Assembly (NCBI RefSeq): GCF_024582835.1
Contig: NZ_CP102097.1
Span: forward strand, 1,302,001 to 1,366,000
Source of the DNA: Vibrio japonicus
GTDB lineage: Bacteria; Pseudomonadota; Gammaproteobacteria; Enterobacterales; Vibrionaceae
Length of the DNA stretch: 64,000 bases
Direction: 5' to 3'
In this document: positions 47,421 through 57,491 of the stretch, one piece after another
Layout: each line of letters opens with the position of its first letter
Position numbering within the stretch: position 1 is the first letter of the stretch
Translations under genes and position numbers: made by a program
Notes under the pieces: model-generated
What the model saw: only the letters and a program-made list of their open reading frames with translations
Database searches by the model: none
What the model was told of the DNA's origin: nothing

Positions 47421-47450
47421 AAGCAGCCAGTGAAGACTGGCTGCTTTTTT
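47421..47450 (+). terminator. Terminator between tssC and tssE
   Basis: AAGCAGCCAGT and ACTGGCTGCTT form an 11-bp stem with a GAAG loop, followed by a T-run. tssE begins only 14 bases after it, so it sits inside an otherwise co-linear gene run and probably acts as an attenuator. Confidence 0.92.
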
Positions 47451-47463
47451 CGTAGGATTTAAT

Positions 47464-47874
47464 ATGGAAAAAGGATATCGCCTTCTAGAACGTATAGAGT
47501 TAGGTGAACCCAAGAACTGCTATGAGAAAATTGTTTCGCATAAGCACCTTATAGAGTCAATTCATCTTCATCTAGCCGATCTGCTAAATACGCATTCAGG
47601 TAACGCTATGATTGATAGTGAATATGGCTTGCCAGATTTCAATGATGTTCTGTCTAACAACACAAACCTTGTTCGCCACATCCAAAAAAACATCAAATCA
47701 ACCATAGAACGTTTCGAACCACGACTATTGGATGTCGAGGTCCAATACCGCGAGGACTATCACAACCCACTTCAGTTGGGATTTGGTATCGATGGAAAAG
47801 TGTCACATAACGGCGGTAGGGTCCCAATGTCGATAGATGTCTACATGGGTATTGACGGCCAATTTAACGTTTAG
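47464..47874 (+). CDS. tssE: TssE, gp25-like baseplate protein
   Basis: TssE is a baseplate wedge protein related to phage T4 gp25. The 136 residues open EKGYRLLERI and contain the family segments HLADLLNTHSGNAMIDSEYGLPDFND and a late ExR-like RFEPRLLDVEVQYRED. It follows a strong terminator closely and precedes tssF by 10 bases. Confidence 0.94.
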   Translation: MEKGYRLLERIELGEPKNCYEKIVSHKHLIESIHLHLADLLNTHSGNAMIDSEYGLPDFNDVLSNNTNLVRHIQKNIKSTIERFEPRLLDVEVQYREDYHNPLQLGFGIDGKVSHNGGRVPMSIDVYMGIDGQFNV

Positions 47875-47884
47875 TAGGTATCGC

Positions 47885-49633
47885 GTGAATAAAAGTAAGT
47901 ACTTTCAAGATGAACTTGCGTATCTGCGTGAGTCAGGTAGCGAGTTCGCAAAATATCATCCGAAGTTAACTCACTTTCTCTCCGAAGGAACTTTCGACCC
48001 TGATGTTGAGAGATTGCTTGAAGGTTTTGCGTTTTTAACTGGTCGTATTCGAGAAAAAATCGATGACGAGTTACCAGAGTTGACCCAATCTCTTATGACC
48101 TTGCTGTGGCCGCACTACATGCGTTCTATACCGTCCCTGTGTATTAGCGAATTGACGCCACATACCGGCAGCGTAACTGAGAAAACTCAGGTTAAACGTG
48201 GCGTAGAGATGGCCAGTGAGCAAGTTGAAGGGACGCAGTGCCTGTTTAGAACTTGTTACGATGTGGATCTTTACCCAATTACCATTACACATATTGAGCA
48301 GACTAATAGTCGTAACAGCTCGACTATCGATGTCACCCTTTCTACGGAGCACGGTCTTGAACTATCACGCATTGGGCTGGATACACTAAGATTACATCTT
48401 CATGGCGAAATTCATATCACTCGAACCGTATTTTTATGGTTGTTCCGGTATTTAGATTACGTCGAATTGGATGTCGGTGGTGGCTATAAACATAGACTTG
48501 GCCCTGATTTTATTAAACCTGTCGGCTATGGAGATGATGAAGCGCTGTTGCCTTATAGCGAGAACTCATTTTCAGGGTATCGTTTGCTGCAAGAGTATTT
48601 CTCACTGCCAGATAAATTCATGTTCTTCGATATCAATGGTCTAGAATGGCTTAAAGGCATTCCTCAAAGAAATACAGTAAACATTAAATTTCACTTTAAG
48701 CGTGCGCTGCCTTCTGAAGTAGTGTTGAAGAACAAGCATTTAAAATTGCATTGTACACCGGCGGTCAATTTATTTGAGAAAGATGGTGACCCAGTTCGTT
48801 TAGAGCATAGGAGAAGCGAATACAAAGTACGTCCTCAGAGTACGACTCAAGAACATTACGAGGTCTATTCGATTAAGCAAGTTGAAAGTTGGAGTAAAGA
48901 AGAACGTCGGCGTAAGTCTTTGATTGAATTTGAATCTTTTGAACACCAAATTAACCAAAGAGACAAGCGAGAGTTCTACAAATCAAAAGTAGAGGAGCGT
49001 ATCAGTGGGCGAGGGTTAGAGCGTTATATCTCGTTTCATACACACAATGGCAATATTGCAGATTTGGGTACGGAAACTGTTTTGATGAAGCTATTGTGCA
49101 GTAACGCAGATCTTGCGGAGAGGTTGTCCGTCGGGGATATTACTTACGCGACTCACAAGTCACCGACTTATGCGACTTTTAAGAACATTACTAAGCCAAC
49201 ACAATCAGTGAGTCCCCAAGTAAACGGTGAGTTACAGTGGCAGTTGATCGCCAATATGTCTTTGAACTACATGTCATTGTCAAACATTGATGTACTTAAA
49301 GTTTTGCTGTCGACTTATGATTTTCACTCCAGAGTAGACAGACAGGCGCACCGTGCTGCAATGCATAGGCTCGACGGTATCATCTCATCTGAGATAGAAC
49401 CGATTAATCGTGTTTTCCGAGGTGTGTCAGTTCGTGGCAACCAATTTAAGTTGGTGACGAATTCAAAGTTCTTTGTTAATGAAGGTGATATGTTCCTGAT
49501 GGCGAGCGTATTAAATGAATTCATTCGTCTCTATTCGAGTGTGAATTCATTTACAGAGTTACAAGTGTTTGATGAAGCGAGTGGTGAAATATACAACTGG
49601 GCAAGCTTACCTGGGCAACAAGCGATATTATGA
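47885..49633 (+). CDS. tssF: TssF, baseplate protein
   Basis: TssF is a core T6SS baseplate subunit (VasA/ImpG). The frame is open from 47837, but GTG 47885 is chosen because the family opening YFQDELAYLRESGSEFAKYHP then begins a few residues in and AGG lies 6-8 bases upstream. The product is then 582 residues, the normal size, with LPELTQSLMTLLWPHYMRSIPS and FxLVTNSKFFVNEGDM-like text near the end. The stop overlaps the tssG ATG. Confidence 0.94.
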   Translation: MNKSKYFQDELAYLRESGSEFAKYHPKLTHFLSEGTFDPDVERLLEGFAFLTGRIREKIDDELPELTQSLMTLLWPHYMRSIPSLCISELTPHTGSVTEKTQVKRGVEMASEQVEGTQCLFRTCYDVDLYPITITHIEQTNSRNSSTIDVTLSTEHGLELSRIGLDTLRLHLHGEIHITRTVFLWLFRYLDYVELDVGGGYKHRLGPDFIKPVGYGDDEALLPYSENSFSGYRLLQEYFSLPDKFMFFDINGLEWLKGIPQRNTVNIKFHFKRALPSEVVLKNKHLKLHCTPAVNLFEKDGDPVRLEHRRSEYKVRPQSTTQEHYEVYSIKQVESWSKEERRRKSLIEFESFEHQINQRDKREFYKSKVEERISGRGLERYISFHTHNGNIADLGTETVLMKLLCSNADLAERLSVGDITYATHKSPTYATFKNITKPTQSVSPQVNGELQWQLIANMSLNYMSLSNIDVLKVLLSTYDFHSRVDRQAHRAAMHRLDGIISSEIEPINRVFRGVSVRGNQFKLVTNSKFFVNEGDMFLMASVLNEFIRLYSSVNSFTELQVFDEASGEIYNWASLPGQQAIL

Positions 49634-50628
49634 TCAACGTATTATCTGATAGCTCATATGAGTTTAGCTTCTATCAAGCAGTACTCTTACTAGAGAAACA
49701 TTATCAACTAGAACCAAATTCTAACTTCGTTGCGGTAGGAGAGAACAAGTACTTCCACCAAGAGCGTATAGCGTTTAGCGTTTCACCCAGCTTAGGCTTT
49801 CCAAAAAGCGATATGGATTTTATTGTTCATATGGAGCGTAATGGGCAGCAGTATACACAGGTAGAGACGAACTTCCTTGGATTGCATGGCGCGAGTTCAC
49901 CTTTGCCTGCTTCTTATACCGAGAAGTTGGCAGGACGTGACCCTGACGATAATCCAGTTAAAGATTTTTTTGATTTCTTCCATAATCGATACACTAGCTT
50001 GTTGTATCGCGTGTGGAAGAAGTATCGATATCATGTTCAATACCAAAGCGGTGCAAGCGATACGTTTTCTGGTCGAATGCTGCATTTGGCTGGGTTATCA
50101 AGTGTAATTCAAGAGTGCGAAGTAGCAGAGCTAGACAGAGCGAAAATACTTTCTTACGTAAATCAGTTATCGACACGTACTCGATCACCTAAGCTTATTT
50201 CAGGTATTGTTGCCCATTACTTTTCATTACCGAATGTTCGAGTTGAAGAATGGGTGTACCGTAGAGTAGAAATTGCTGAATGCCAAAGGAATAAACTGAA
50301 TCGTGCGAATTGTGCTTTAGGAGATACATTCTTGCTTGGGAAGAGCATTGTAGATTTGAATGGCAAGTTTAACCTATGCATTGATGACGTTGATTTTGCC
50401 ACATTTGAGCAGTTTAACAGCGGTGGTGAGTCGCATAAAACATTGGTTGCCTTAATGCGTTTTATTTTACGCGATCCGATGTCGTGGGATTTAAAAATGA
50501 CTGTGAACTTAGACACGATACCGGACAATAAATTAGGAAGTGAGGAAGGGAATAGTTTGGGGCAAACTTTCTGGCTTGGAAAGCCAAACCCCAAAGATGC
50601 GACGATTAAAGTCATTGGCAGTATATAA
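49630..50628 (+). CDS. tssG: TssG, baseplate protein
   Basis: TssG (VasB/ImpH) completes the TssEFGK baseplate wedge. The 332 residues include FYQAVLLLEKHY at the start, the GLHGASSPLPASYTE motif near 83-97 and DFFDFFHNRYTSLLYRVWKKYRY, all typical. It overlaps the tssF stop by 4 bases and ends at a terminator facing the Lrp-type regulator gene. Confidence 0.94.
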   Translation: MINVLSDSSYEFSFYQAVLLLEKHYQLEPNSNFVAVGENKYFHQERIAFSVSPSLGFPKSDMDFIVHMERNGQQYTQVETNFLGLHGASSPLPASYTEKLAGRDPDDNPVKDFFDFFHNRYTSLLYRVWKKYRYHVQYQSGASDTFSGRMLHLAGLSSVIQECEVAELDRAKILSYVNQLSTRTRSPKLISGIVAHYFSLPNVRVEEWVYRRVEIAECQRNKLNRANCALGDTFLLGKSIVDLNGKFNLCIDDVDFATFEQFNSGGESHKTLVALMRFILRDPMSWDLKMTVNLDTIPDNKLGSEEGNSLGQTFWLGKPNPKDATIKVIGSI

Positions 50629-50629
50629 T

Positions 50630-50653
50630 AATGCCGCTCTGATGAGCGGCATT
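50630..50653. terminator. Bidirectional hairpin between tssG and the regulator
   Basis: AATGCCGCT and AGCGGCATT form a 9-bp stem with a CTGATG loop between convergent genes. Short A/T-rich flanks on both sides (TAATA before, ACTGTCTTT after) make it a modest terminator in either direction. Confidence 0.65.
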
Positions 50654-50684
50654 ACTGTCTTTGGGTTCTTTTAAAGAGAATAAG

Positions 50685-51137
50685 TTAGCGACTGATTGGC
50701 TGGTGGAGCACTACAGTTGTATCTAACTTTTGTATGCCATTGAAAGATTCAATTTCATTACACAAGTGATGGATAGACTGTAAGTCTGGCGCTTCAATAA
50801 GGGCAATAATATTGAAGCTACCACCAACCACACTTGTCAAACGAACTTCAGGAATCTCTTTCAGGGCATTAGTGACTTCATTTTTTTTGCCTTTTTCACA
50901 AGAAATAAGCAGGTAGCTAGCTGCTTTTCGTCCTTCATTCTCCACTCGGATTTGTGCTGTATAGCCTTTAATAATCCCAGTTTTCTCCAATCGATTGATT
51001 CTTTCTGCCACAGCAGTACGAGACAAACCGATGTTTCGAGATAGATTCGCAATGGACTCACGCCCGTTAGATAACAGACTGGATAATATTTTACGATCTA
51101 GTTTGTCTAAGCCTTGTAAAGTCATGTTTGAGATCAT
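50685..51137 (-). CDS. Lrp/AsnC-family regulator of the T6SS cluster
   Basis: This 150-residue regulator has an N-terminal helix-turn-helix (LDRKILSSLLSNGRESIANLSRNIGLS, then VAERINRLEKTGII) and a C-terminal ligand or assembly domain (VRLTSVVGGSFNIIALIEA). It lies 27 bases downstream of tssM on the same strand. A regulator of this type at this position (VP1407 in V. parahaemolyticus, from memory) is a positive regulator of T6SS1. The same role is likely here. Confidence 0.9.
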   Translation of the reverse strand: MISNMTLQGLDKLDRKILSSLLSNGRESIANLSRNIGLSRTAVAERINRLEKTGIIKGYTAQIRVENEGRKAASYLLISCEKGKKNEVTNALKEIPEVRLTSVVGGSFNIIALIEAPDLQSIHHLCNEIESFNGIQKLDTTVVLHQPISR

Positions 51138-51164
51138 GTGTTCTGCCTATTTAATTTTTATAAG

Positions 51165-54100
51165 TTATTTAATCGACTCTGGAAGTTTAAAGTTATACAA
51201 CTCGGCCAGAGTAAATGGGTTTTTTCGCGTCAAAGGAGTGATAAGTACACTTAAATCCCTACCTGACACTTTTATGTCACTGACGAAGCTGCCGTCATGA
51301 GTGTTTGTCAGGGTCGATTCACCTAGCAATTTATATATCGCCCACTGACCACTCTTATTTAAAACGTGCTGTTTACCCTCATCTGTTACATCTTGTACCG
51401 TGATTGTGATATTGAAGTTGCCATTTCTTGGTGGCCACTCAACTTCACGAGCTCGGCTTGGACCGTGATAGTAGTTAATATATGAGTTAGCAATTTTTAT
51501 GCTCGCTCGTATCGCACTAGAATCTAGGTCTAATACTTTTGCATTGAACGGAATATGGACGCGGTTTGTACTCTTATTGAACAATGTGTCTCTTATGACG
51601 TTATAATTTCGTAGTTGAGTCAAAAGAGTAGGGGATAATTGCATTGTTTTGCCATCCACCTGTTTTGGTCTCCACGAGTTTGTGTCATAAAAAGGTGCAA
51701 AATTCTTTTTGATGAATGTATCTAGTAAACCGCCAGAGGCAAGTAGTAACTCGAATTCTTCGACGGAAATCTCGTCGGTTGCAGAGAGATCAAACGGGTA
51801 CTTACCCTGACCCATTTTTTTGAACTTAGTGTAGATCTCGCTGTACCAGCGGATTTGGATGCCATGTGATGCTTCAGTCATCAGAACCGACCAACTTTGA
51901 TCGACGATTTCAAGCAACCAGTTTTTGACTGGCTCTGGCGATCTATGAGCAATTTGTTTTAGTTTGATGAGAGGATCGGCTTCTGTACTGCGCATACGTT
52001 TACGCGCAGCGGCTAACGCTGCCAACTGAGGGTTGGATGCATCGGCGATGTCTTTCATATAATTACGTAGATTGCCAAGCGCAGTGACCGTCTCATCCCA
52101 TGGCGTTGGGGAGTTTGACGTTTCGCTAATCTGAAGCTGGTTTAACGGGTGGAAAGCTTGTTCAACTCGGCTCATCAGAAGGTAATCCGGTTTAATGGCT
52201 TCTTCCGCTAATTTCGAAACCGATTCCTCCGCGACAAGTAGTTTAGGGTTCACTCTAGAAATAAGCACATTCTTTTCACCCACTGGAGAAAACTGGGTAT
52301 TGTCATAAACTTGTTTTAAAACAGTCGTCATAGGTGAAGATGGACCAGAGATAAGATCAATGGCATTTGCCAAGTCGCTGATATTGTTATGGTGCTGGAT
52401 TTTTAGCTCACTTAAAGCGTTTCTCCAGTGGCTGATGTAATCGTCTGTGTATTTCTTACGTACTTGATCTTTAAATGCGTCCTTGTCTTGTTTGCTCGGT
52501 ACGACATTGTCTGATAAGCCCAATACCCAATTGTCTGTAATGACTTGCTTAGATAAAAGATCAACGTGTGGGCGATAGAAGCTATTAAAGCCCGCCGACG
52601 TGTAGATTTTATCAATGTTCAACTCGTCGCTGTTACGTGGTGAAGCAAACACATGACTAAAATCAAATCCTACGGCACGAGGTAAATCAAGCGTGCCTAA
52701 GGCAATGGCGTCCGCTTGATTTAGAATTCCAGCGTAAACTAGATCGACATTAGAGTTTTCTAATAGGGAATGCCTTGTAGCACGGACCACATCCATGTTG
52801 ATGTCCACAGGGGCAAACTGAGTGCTGAAATAGGTGTCTAGATAGAGCATTGCCTGATTAACAACATCCGGTTGAGAACTTAACCTGTTTAAAACGGTTA
52901 GCGTTTGATGACGCAGGAATTTAATGTCACGCTTTGATGGTTCACTGAGCATTAAATAGCCTTTCAGCAGTGGAAGAGGGTGAGTAGAGTCGTGCTGATT
53001 TTGTGTTAGCTGAGTTTGGTAGCCTTCTTCAATGACCGGCATGAGCTGTTTAGCCACGTCTTTCAAAAGTGACTCGTACGCAATGTTAGTGCTTTCATTC
53101 AATCGGCTGATGTGTAGAGGTAAGGATTCTTCTTCGAGTGCTGCTTTACCGCTTAACCAGGCACTGTAAGTCGGTCTAACCGAATGTGTTGCAGCGGACA
53201 GTAGCGAATCAAAGTCTGCTGATTTCGCAACTTGGTTATTGTCTTCTGCATCCAATAATTGGTTAATTACGTTAAGGTTGCTGCCGAGTGTCGTGACGAA
53301 GAAATATCCTCCTCCGGCAAGTAAAATGACTGACACGAGCATCGCCAAATGGCTTTGTCTTTGAATACGACGTAAGTAAGTTTGGTTTTCGCCTGCAAAA
53401 TCACTTTCAGGTAAGATTTGAGAATTAACCAAAAACCTTGAAAAATAGGGAGTCTCTGTAAGCTGAGAGTGTTCAGACGCAATGATTGGCAAATTAAAAT
53501 AGTTACTACAGCTCTTTGCTAAAAGGTTATATTTACGTCCGCCTTGCAAGCTAGAGCAGAAGAATATTTCTCTAATGTCTAGAGCATAAACGCCATTATT
53601 AACGTCACATAAGCGCTCTAGCACATAGCCGATTTCAGACTGACATAACTCAAATTGTTTAGGAAAAGAGAGGATTGCTTGCTTTTCATCAACATCGTGA
53701 GAATTTGCAGAAGCATCAAGTGCATTGCTCTCTAGCACTTTTACAAGATTACCGTAACCATCACGGTAACACTCTGTAATGACACCTTTCGCTTCTTTTA
53801 AGGGAATAGAAAGAAACTCAACACGCGTTTTTAACGTGCTGAAGTGCATGTACTCCTTGAAGCCCTCAAGCTTATCGAGTTTAGACATCATCATGTAAAT
53901 AGGGAGTGCAGAAGATGTCTTTTCGCTGATTGAATTCAGTCGCTGCAGCAAAGTAGCAATTGTGTGATCTTTCTGCTCTGGTTCGGAGACAATTAGAAAT
54001 TCGAAGTCTATAAAGAACAGGCAGCCTGAAAACGGCTTCCTTGGGTTGTGACGAATGACTTCTTCAATGAAAGTATTCCAGAGTGAACCATCACTGTTGG

Positions 54101-54557
54101 AGTCTTCTTGAAACGTAAGTCGGTGCTCTGGCTTTATGTATATGGCTTCATCAGACTCGTACCACTCGAAAAAGTCATTCTTATTCGTGCGAGATCGGTC
54201 TATTGGCTTTATTGCATTGGAATTGAATAGAAACTGGCGTCGTCCAGCCCCTTTGTTGCCAATGAGTAGGTAAACAGGCTTTGTGCCTGATTGAGAAAGA
54301 AGAGGCCGGATCACTAAAGAGAGTGTTTCTTCTTCCGTTTCTAATCTTACACTATTGGAATGGTTTTTTTTCTTAATCCACAAGGTTAATTGATAAATAA
54401 GATAAAAGGCTGCTACAACACCTAGCCCCAACCAAAGATAAAGTTGGTCAGTATCTCTAAACCAGACCAGGTATACGGTTGTCAATACTGTTGCTAATAG
54501 AAAAGCCACGACGCTGGAAACCATTAAAGGATTCCTAAGTATTTTTTGTTTGAACAT
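51165..54557 (-). CDS. tssM: TssM (IcmF/VasK), inner-membrane T6SS core protein
   Basis: TssM spans the inner membrane and periplasm with TssJ and TssL. The 1130 residues show two N-terminal membrane segments (about 10-32 and 39-60), a cytoplasmic part with a degenerate Walker A (GNKGAGRR, residues 100-107, where the usual Lys is Arg), a third membrane segment near 390-410 and a long periplasmic region. It is divergent from the fha-tssJKL unit across a 1.4-kb spacer and is probably co-transcribed with the Lrp-type regulator gene. Confidence 0.95.
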   Translation of the reverse strand: MFKQKILRNPLMVSSVVAFLLATVLTTVYLVWFRDTDQLYLWLGLGVVAAFYLIYQLTLWIKKKNHSNSVRLETEEETLSLVIRPLLSQSGTKPVYLLIGNKGAGRRQFLFNSNAIKPIDRSRTNKNDFFEWYESDEAIYIKPEHRLTFQEDSNSDGSLWNTFIEEVIRHNPRKPFSGCLFFIDFEFLIVSEPEQKDHTIATLLQRLNSISEKTSSALPIYMMMSKLDKLEGFKEYMHFSTLKTRVEFLSIPLKEAKGVITECYRDGYGNLVKVLESNALDASANSHDVDEKQAILSFPKQFELCQSEIGYVLERLCDVNNGVYALDIREIFFCSSLQGGRKYNLLAKSCSNYFNLPIIASEHSQLTETPYFSRFLVNSQILPESDFAGENQTYLRRIQRQSHLAMLVSVILLAGGGYFFVTTLGSNLNVINQLLDAEDNNQVAKSADFDSLLSAATHSVRPTYSAWLSGKAALEEESLPLHISRLNESTNIAYESLLKDVAKQLMPVIEEGYQTQLTQNQHDSTHPLPLLKGYLMLSEPSKRDIKFLRHQTLTVLNRLSSQPDVVNQAMLYLDTYFSTQFAPVDINMDVVRATRHSLLENSNVDLVYAGILNQADAIALGTLDLPRAVGFDFSHVFASPRNSDELNIDKIYTSAGFNSFYRPHVDLLSKQVITDNWVLGLSDNVVPSKQDKDAFKDQVRKKYTDDYISHWRNALSELKIQHHNNISDLANAIDLISGPSSPMTTVLKQVYDNTQFSPVGEKNVLISRVNPKLLVAEESVSKLAEEAIKPDYLLMSRVEQAFHPLNQLQISETSNSPTPWDETVTALGNLRNYMKDIADASNPQLAALAAARKRMRSTEADPLIKLKQIAHRSPEPVKNWLLEIVDQSWSVLMTEASHGIQIRWYSEIYTKFKKMGQGKYPFDLSATDEISVEEFELLLASGGLLDTFIKKNFAPFYDTNSWRPKQVDGKTMQLSPTLLTQLRNYNVIRDTLFNKSTNRVHIPFNAKVLDLDSSAIRASIKIANSYINYYHGPSRAREVEWPPRNGNFNITITVQDVTDEGKQHVLNKSGQWAIYKLLGESTLTNTHDGSFVSDIKVSGRDLSVLITPLTRKNPFTLAELYNFKLPESIK

Positions 54558-55997
54558 AAGCCTATAGTTTCTTTATTTACATCTGCATTTTTAGTTGTTA
54601 CCAGTCATTTTCTGATTAACATTATATTTATAGTGGTTAAGAAAAGGGTGAAACGTTCAGTGTCCTTTCCTGTTAGTGATTTCTCATACATGCCTTCTTA
54701 TCTTCGTTATTAAAAAGGCTGAGCTAGCAAATAGAAAATACACTCATTTGACATTGAACACCGTTTTTGAGCTAGATATTTTATGAAAAAATTCGATCTA
54801 GTTACGAAAGTAAAAAACTGCAAACTGTCTTCTTTGTCTGTGCTTTTATTAAGCCAAATGGTTTTTATCTAGACAGTAAATGACTTTTCTCGTAATTCAG
54901 CTTTCAAACTATAATCAGTATCTTGAAGCGTTTTATAACTGTGGTGAATATATGGTTGTATATCTTGTAAAGCCTTATGTTTTTTAATGTTTTATTGAAG
55001 TGGCCAACTTTGCTCTAGGTTCATATTAGTCGCATACCGAAAATTTTTTAGATTGAACTCTTGAACGATTACATATGATGCCTGTAATTATTTTGTATTA
55101 AGTTGTTGATCTTAAGTTAAATTTTAAGATTTTCTTGTACTAAGAATGCGGAGAATACTTGGGCTGATTTGTGCTCTCACATAGTAGTTAGAAATCATAA
55201 TTCTTCACGTTCAACGAAATAAATTAATTAACATAGTTTTGCCTTCCCGACAGTTACGCAGCGCAGTTCTTTGCAATCTGTAGGATTCTATATTTATTAA
55301 TAAAAAATTGAATAAGATAAATATAACTAGCACGTCAATTTTGGTATTCATGCGGTAAAGATCTACATAATGAAGTTTGGTAATGATAATAGTGTTATTG
55401 TAGTTAGTGATGTGCGTTCCAAAACACGTCGGCGATGAATTTTATTGTCTGTATTGTAAATAACATCTTTTGCTAATAAAAATGGTTGAAATTGAAGTGT
55501 GGTTATTTTTTGATTTAACCCAATGTTTGTTTGGCACCCCTTGGTTATTGATGTCTTAATTGTATAAATTTAGAAAATACAATTGTGATAAAATGTTAAT
55601 GCCTGGTTGTGTTTTGTGTCTGATTTTGTATTTCTTTGTTAAAGGCTAAACAAGTTGTGACTTCGGAGGTTATGTACGTATTGGTAGTTAATGTGTGGCT
55701 ATTTGTAGGTGAATTGACTTATTTGACAGGGAGGATTTTTACCTTGTTGAAAAAGAGAAATTAATTGATATCTTTCGCCCTTAGGTAAAAAAGTATTCGT
55801 AGATGACCAAAGGCTAAGAGCAAGGCGGGCCAATTTGAGCTTTGGGTTATGGCGATGATCAGTACAGCAGTTAACTTAGGCCGCAACCCAGATGCATATA
55901 TCCAAATCGTTCCAAATGCCGCCTTTATTCCCATGTTATCAATGAAGGAATCGGTGGAGTAGAACTCTCTATTTCAAAGCTATTTTAAAGGTTAGTA
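54558..55997. other. 1.4-kb AT-rich spacer between tssM and the FHA gene
   Basis: No full gene is visible. The spacer must hold the divergent promoters for tssM-regulator and fha-tssJKL. Most of it is markedly AT-rich with many short A and T runs, suitable for H-NS-type silencing. TGGGCTGATTTGTGCT at 55160-55175 loosely fits a sigma-54 site. Near its right end (55849-55962) is a short frame that looks like a decayed coding remnant. Confidence 0.55.
55849..55962 (+). other. Short open frame, possible gene remnant
   Basis: This is a 37-codon frame starting MAMISTAVNLGRNPDAY and ending at TAG 55960-55962. In-frame codons extend a little further upstream (from about 55807, PKAKSKAGQFELWV). Base composition is more gene-like than the surrounding AT-rich spacer. 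I do not recognise it. No ribosome-binding site is convincing. Confidence 0.25.
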
Positions 55998-57491
55998 ATG
56001 CGCTTAAATCAGCTAGTACTATTCATTTCCAAATGCCCAGAAGAATACACCGGCGCTAAACATATAGAAATGTCAGATGGTGGTGGTTCAATCGGTCGAG
56101 CTGCAGGTTGTACTTTATCCCTTAAAGACCACAACCGTTTCATATCCAGTACTCATTGCCTTGTCAGTGCCTATGGTGATACGTATTACATCAGCGATGT
56201 GAGTACGAACGGAACCATGGTAAACGGCCATAAAATATTAAAAAACCAGCCAGTCTCAATTTGTGATGGTGACATCATCACTCTAGGTCAGTATGAAATC
56301 GGTGTCGCTTTCGAGCGTGTTTCTGCAGAGCAGGATATAGCATCAGATATCGCCCCTGAACGTGTATCGAGCGATCCTTTGCTCACTTTAGGTGACGTTG
56401 TGACAAGAGACGAAACGCATAGCGACGACGTCGAAGATCTGTTTATAGAAACGAAACAAGATGATATTGATTGTCATGATCCTATTGAACACTTGACGTT
56501 TTCAATGCAGCGTGAAGATGACTATTTAATCAGGGATGAAAGCGAGTTGGATAGAGCATCGCCTAAACCGATTAAACATGTACGCCAAATCGCCGATGAT
56601 AGCTTAAGTATTCATTCTGAATTTGATACACCAAACTTAATTCCTGAAGACTGGATGGCGGGAAGTGCTTCTAGCAAGGCAACGTTTACGCAATCTAATA
56701 CGCTAAACGAAAATGAAATTATACCGGAAGACTTCCAGAAAGATCCGATCATTTCGCGTACAGATAAAACAAAAAGCTCATCTCAAAACTCGGCCCTTCA
56801 AAAAGCCCAACAAATCCATAATAAAGATTCCAACCAGAAGACGGTAGATAAAAATTGGGAAGATGTAACCCAAGCAATTACTCCTGCTAAGTTTGATGAA
56901 CAGTTAGAGCAACCTGAAACACCGACAAAAGTAGGGCATTTAAACAGTACGTCAGATAAACAAAGCAGCACTATCCCAGCGAATGAAATTAGCCAAGCGT
57001 TTTTTGAAGGACTTGGGATCACGAACCCTGATTTGATAAGAACCGAAGCCTTGCTGTTTAGTCAGATGGGAAGATGTTTGCGCTTGTGTATGGAAAAACT
57101 GCAAAAGGAATTGCACGAAGTTGAAGCCTTAAAAGAAGAAAAAGACTTAACTCAGTCAGAATCTAACTTAATCGAATTGATGCTCACATTAAATAGTCAA
57201 AACTTGTTGGCACCGAACGAACTTATTGAACAAATGCTTGATGAAATTAATGATCATCAGTTGGTATTTAACACAGCACTCAATGAACTACTCCTTGAGC
57301 AATCCGAAATGAGTGACCCGGTCACGTTCTCTAATGAGTTTTCACAAAAATCAATATTCACAACCAAATCAAAGTTATGGGATGAATACTTGGCGTTTTA
57401 TGCAAAAAATCGTAGCCAGTTAAACGAAACCTCTTTGAAAGGGTTGATCAGAAAGAACTACAACAAAGCGATGAGAGGAAGCCATGCGTAA
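55998..57491 (+). CDS. tagH: FHA-domain protein (TagH/Fha-like)
   Basis: This protein reads phosphothreonine signals for the T6SS and is the likely partner of the kinase encoded at 41784. The 497 residues have an N-terminal FHA domain (about 25-100) with the conserved SIGRAAGC, ISSTHC and DVSTNGTMVN. A long acidic, low-complexity linker follows, then a C-terminal helical domain starting near FFEGLGITNPDL, typical of TagH. It overlaps tssJ by 8 bases and heads the fha-tssJ-tssK-tssL unit. Confidence 0.92.
   Translation: MRLNQLVLFISKCPEEYTGAKHIEMSDGGGSIGRAAGCTLSLKDHNRFISSTHCLVSAYGDTYYISDVSTNGTMVNGHKILKNQPVSICDGDIITLGQYEIGVAFERVSAEQDIASDIAPERVSSDPLLTLGDVVTRDETHSDDVEDLFIETKQDDIDCHDPIEHLTFSMQREDDYLIRDESELDRASPKPIKHVRQIADDSLSIHSEFDTPNLIPEDWMAGSASSKATFTQSNTLNENEIIPEDFQKDPIISRTDKTKSSSQNSALQKAQQIHNKDSNQKTVDKNWEDVTQAITPAKFDEQLEQPETPTKVGHLNSTSDKQSSTIPANEISQAFFEGLGITNPDLIRTEALLFSQMGRCLRLCMEKLQKELHEVEALKEEKDLTQSESNLIELMLTLNSQNLLAPNELIEQMLDEINDHQLVFNTALNELLLEQSEMSDPVTFSNEFSQKSIFTTKSKLWDEYLAFYAKNRSQLNETSLKGLIRKNYNKAMRGSHA

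Noticed and set aside
55532..55547. TGGCAC followed by CCCTTGG, looking like a sigma-54 promoter before the FHA gene
   Set aside because: The second element is two bases too close and reads TTGG, not TTGC at the -12 spacing.
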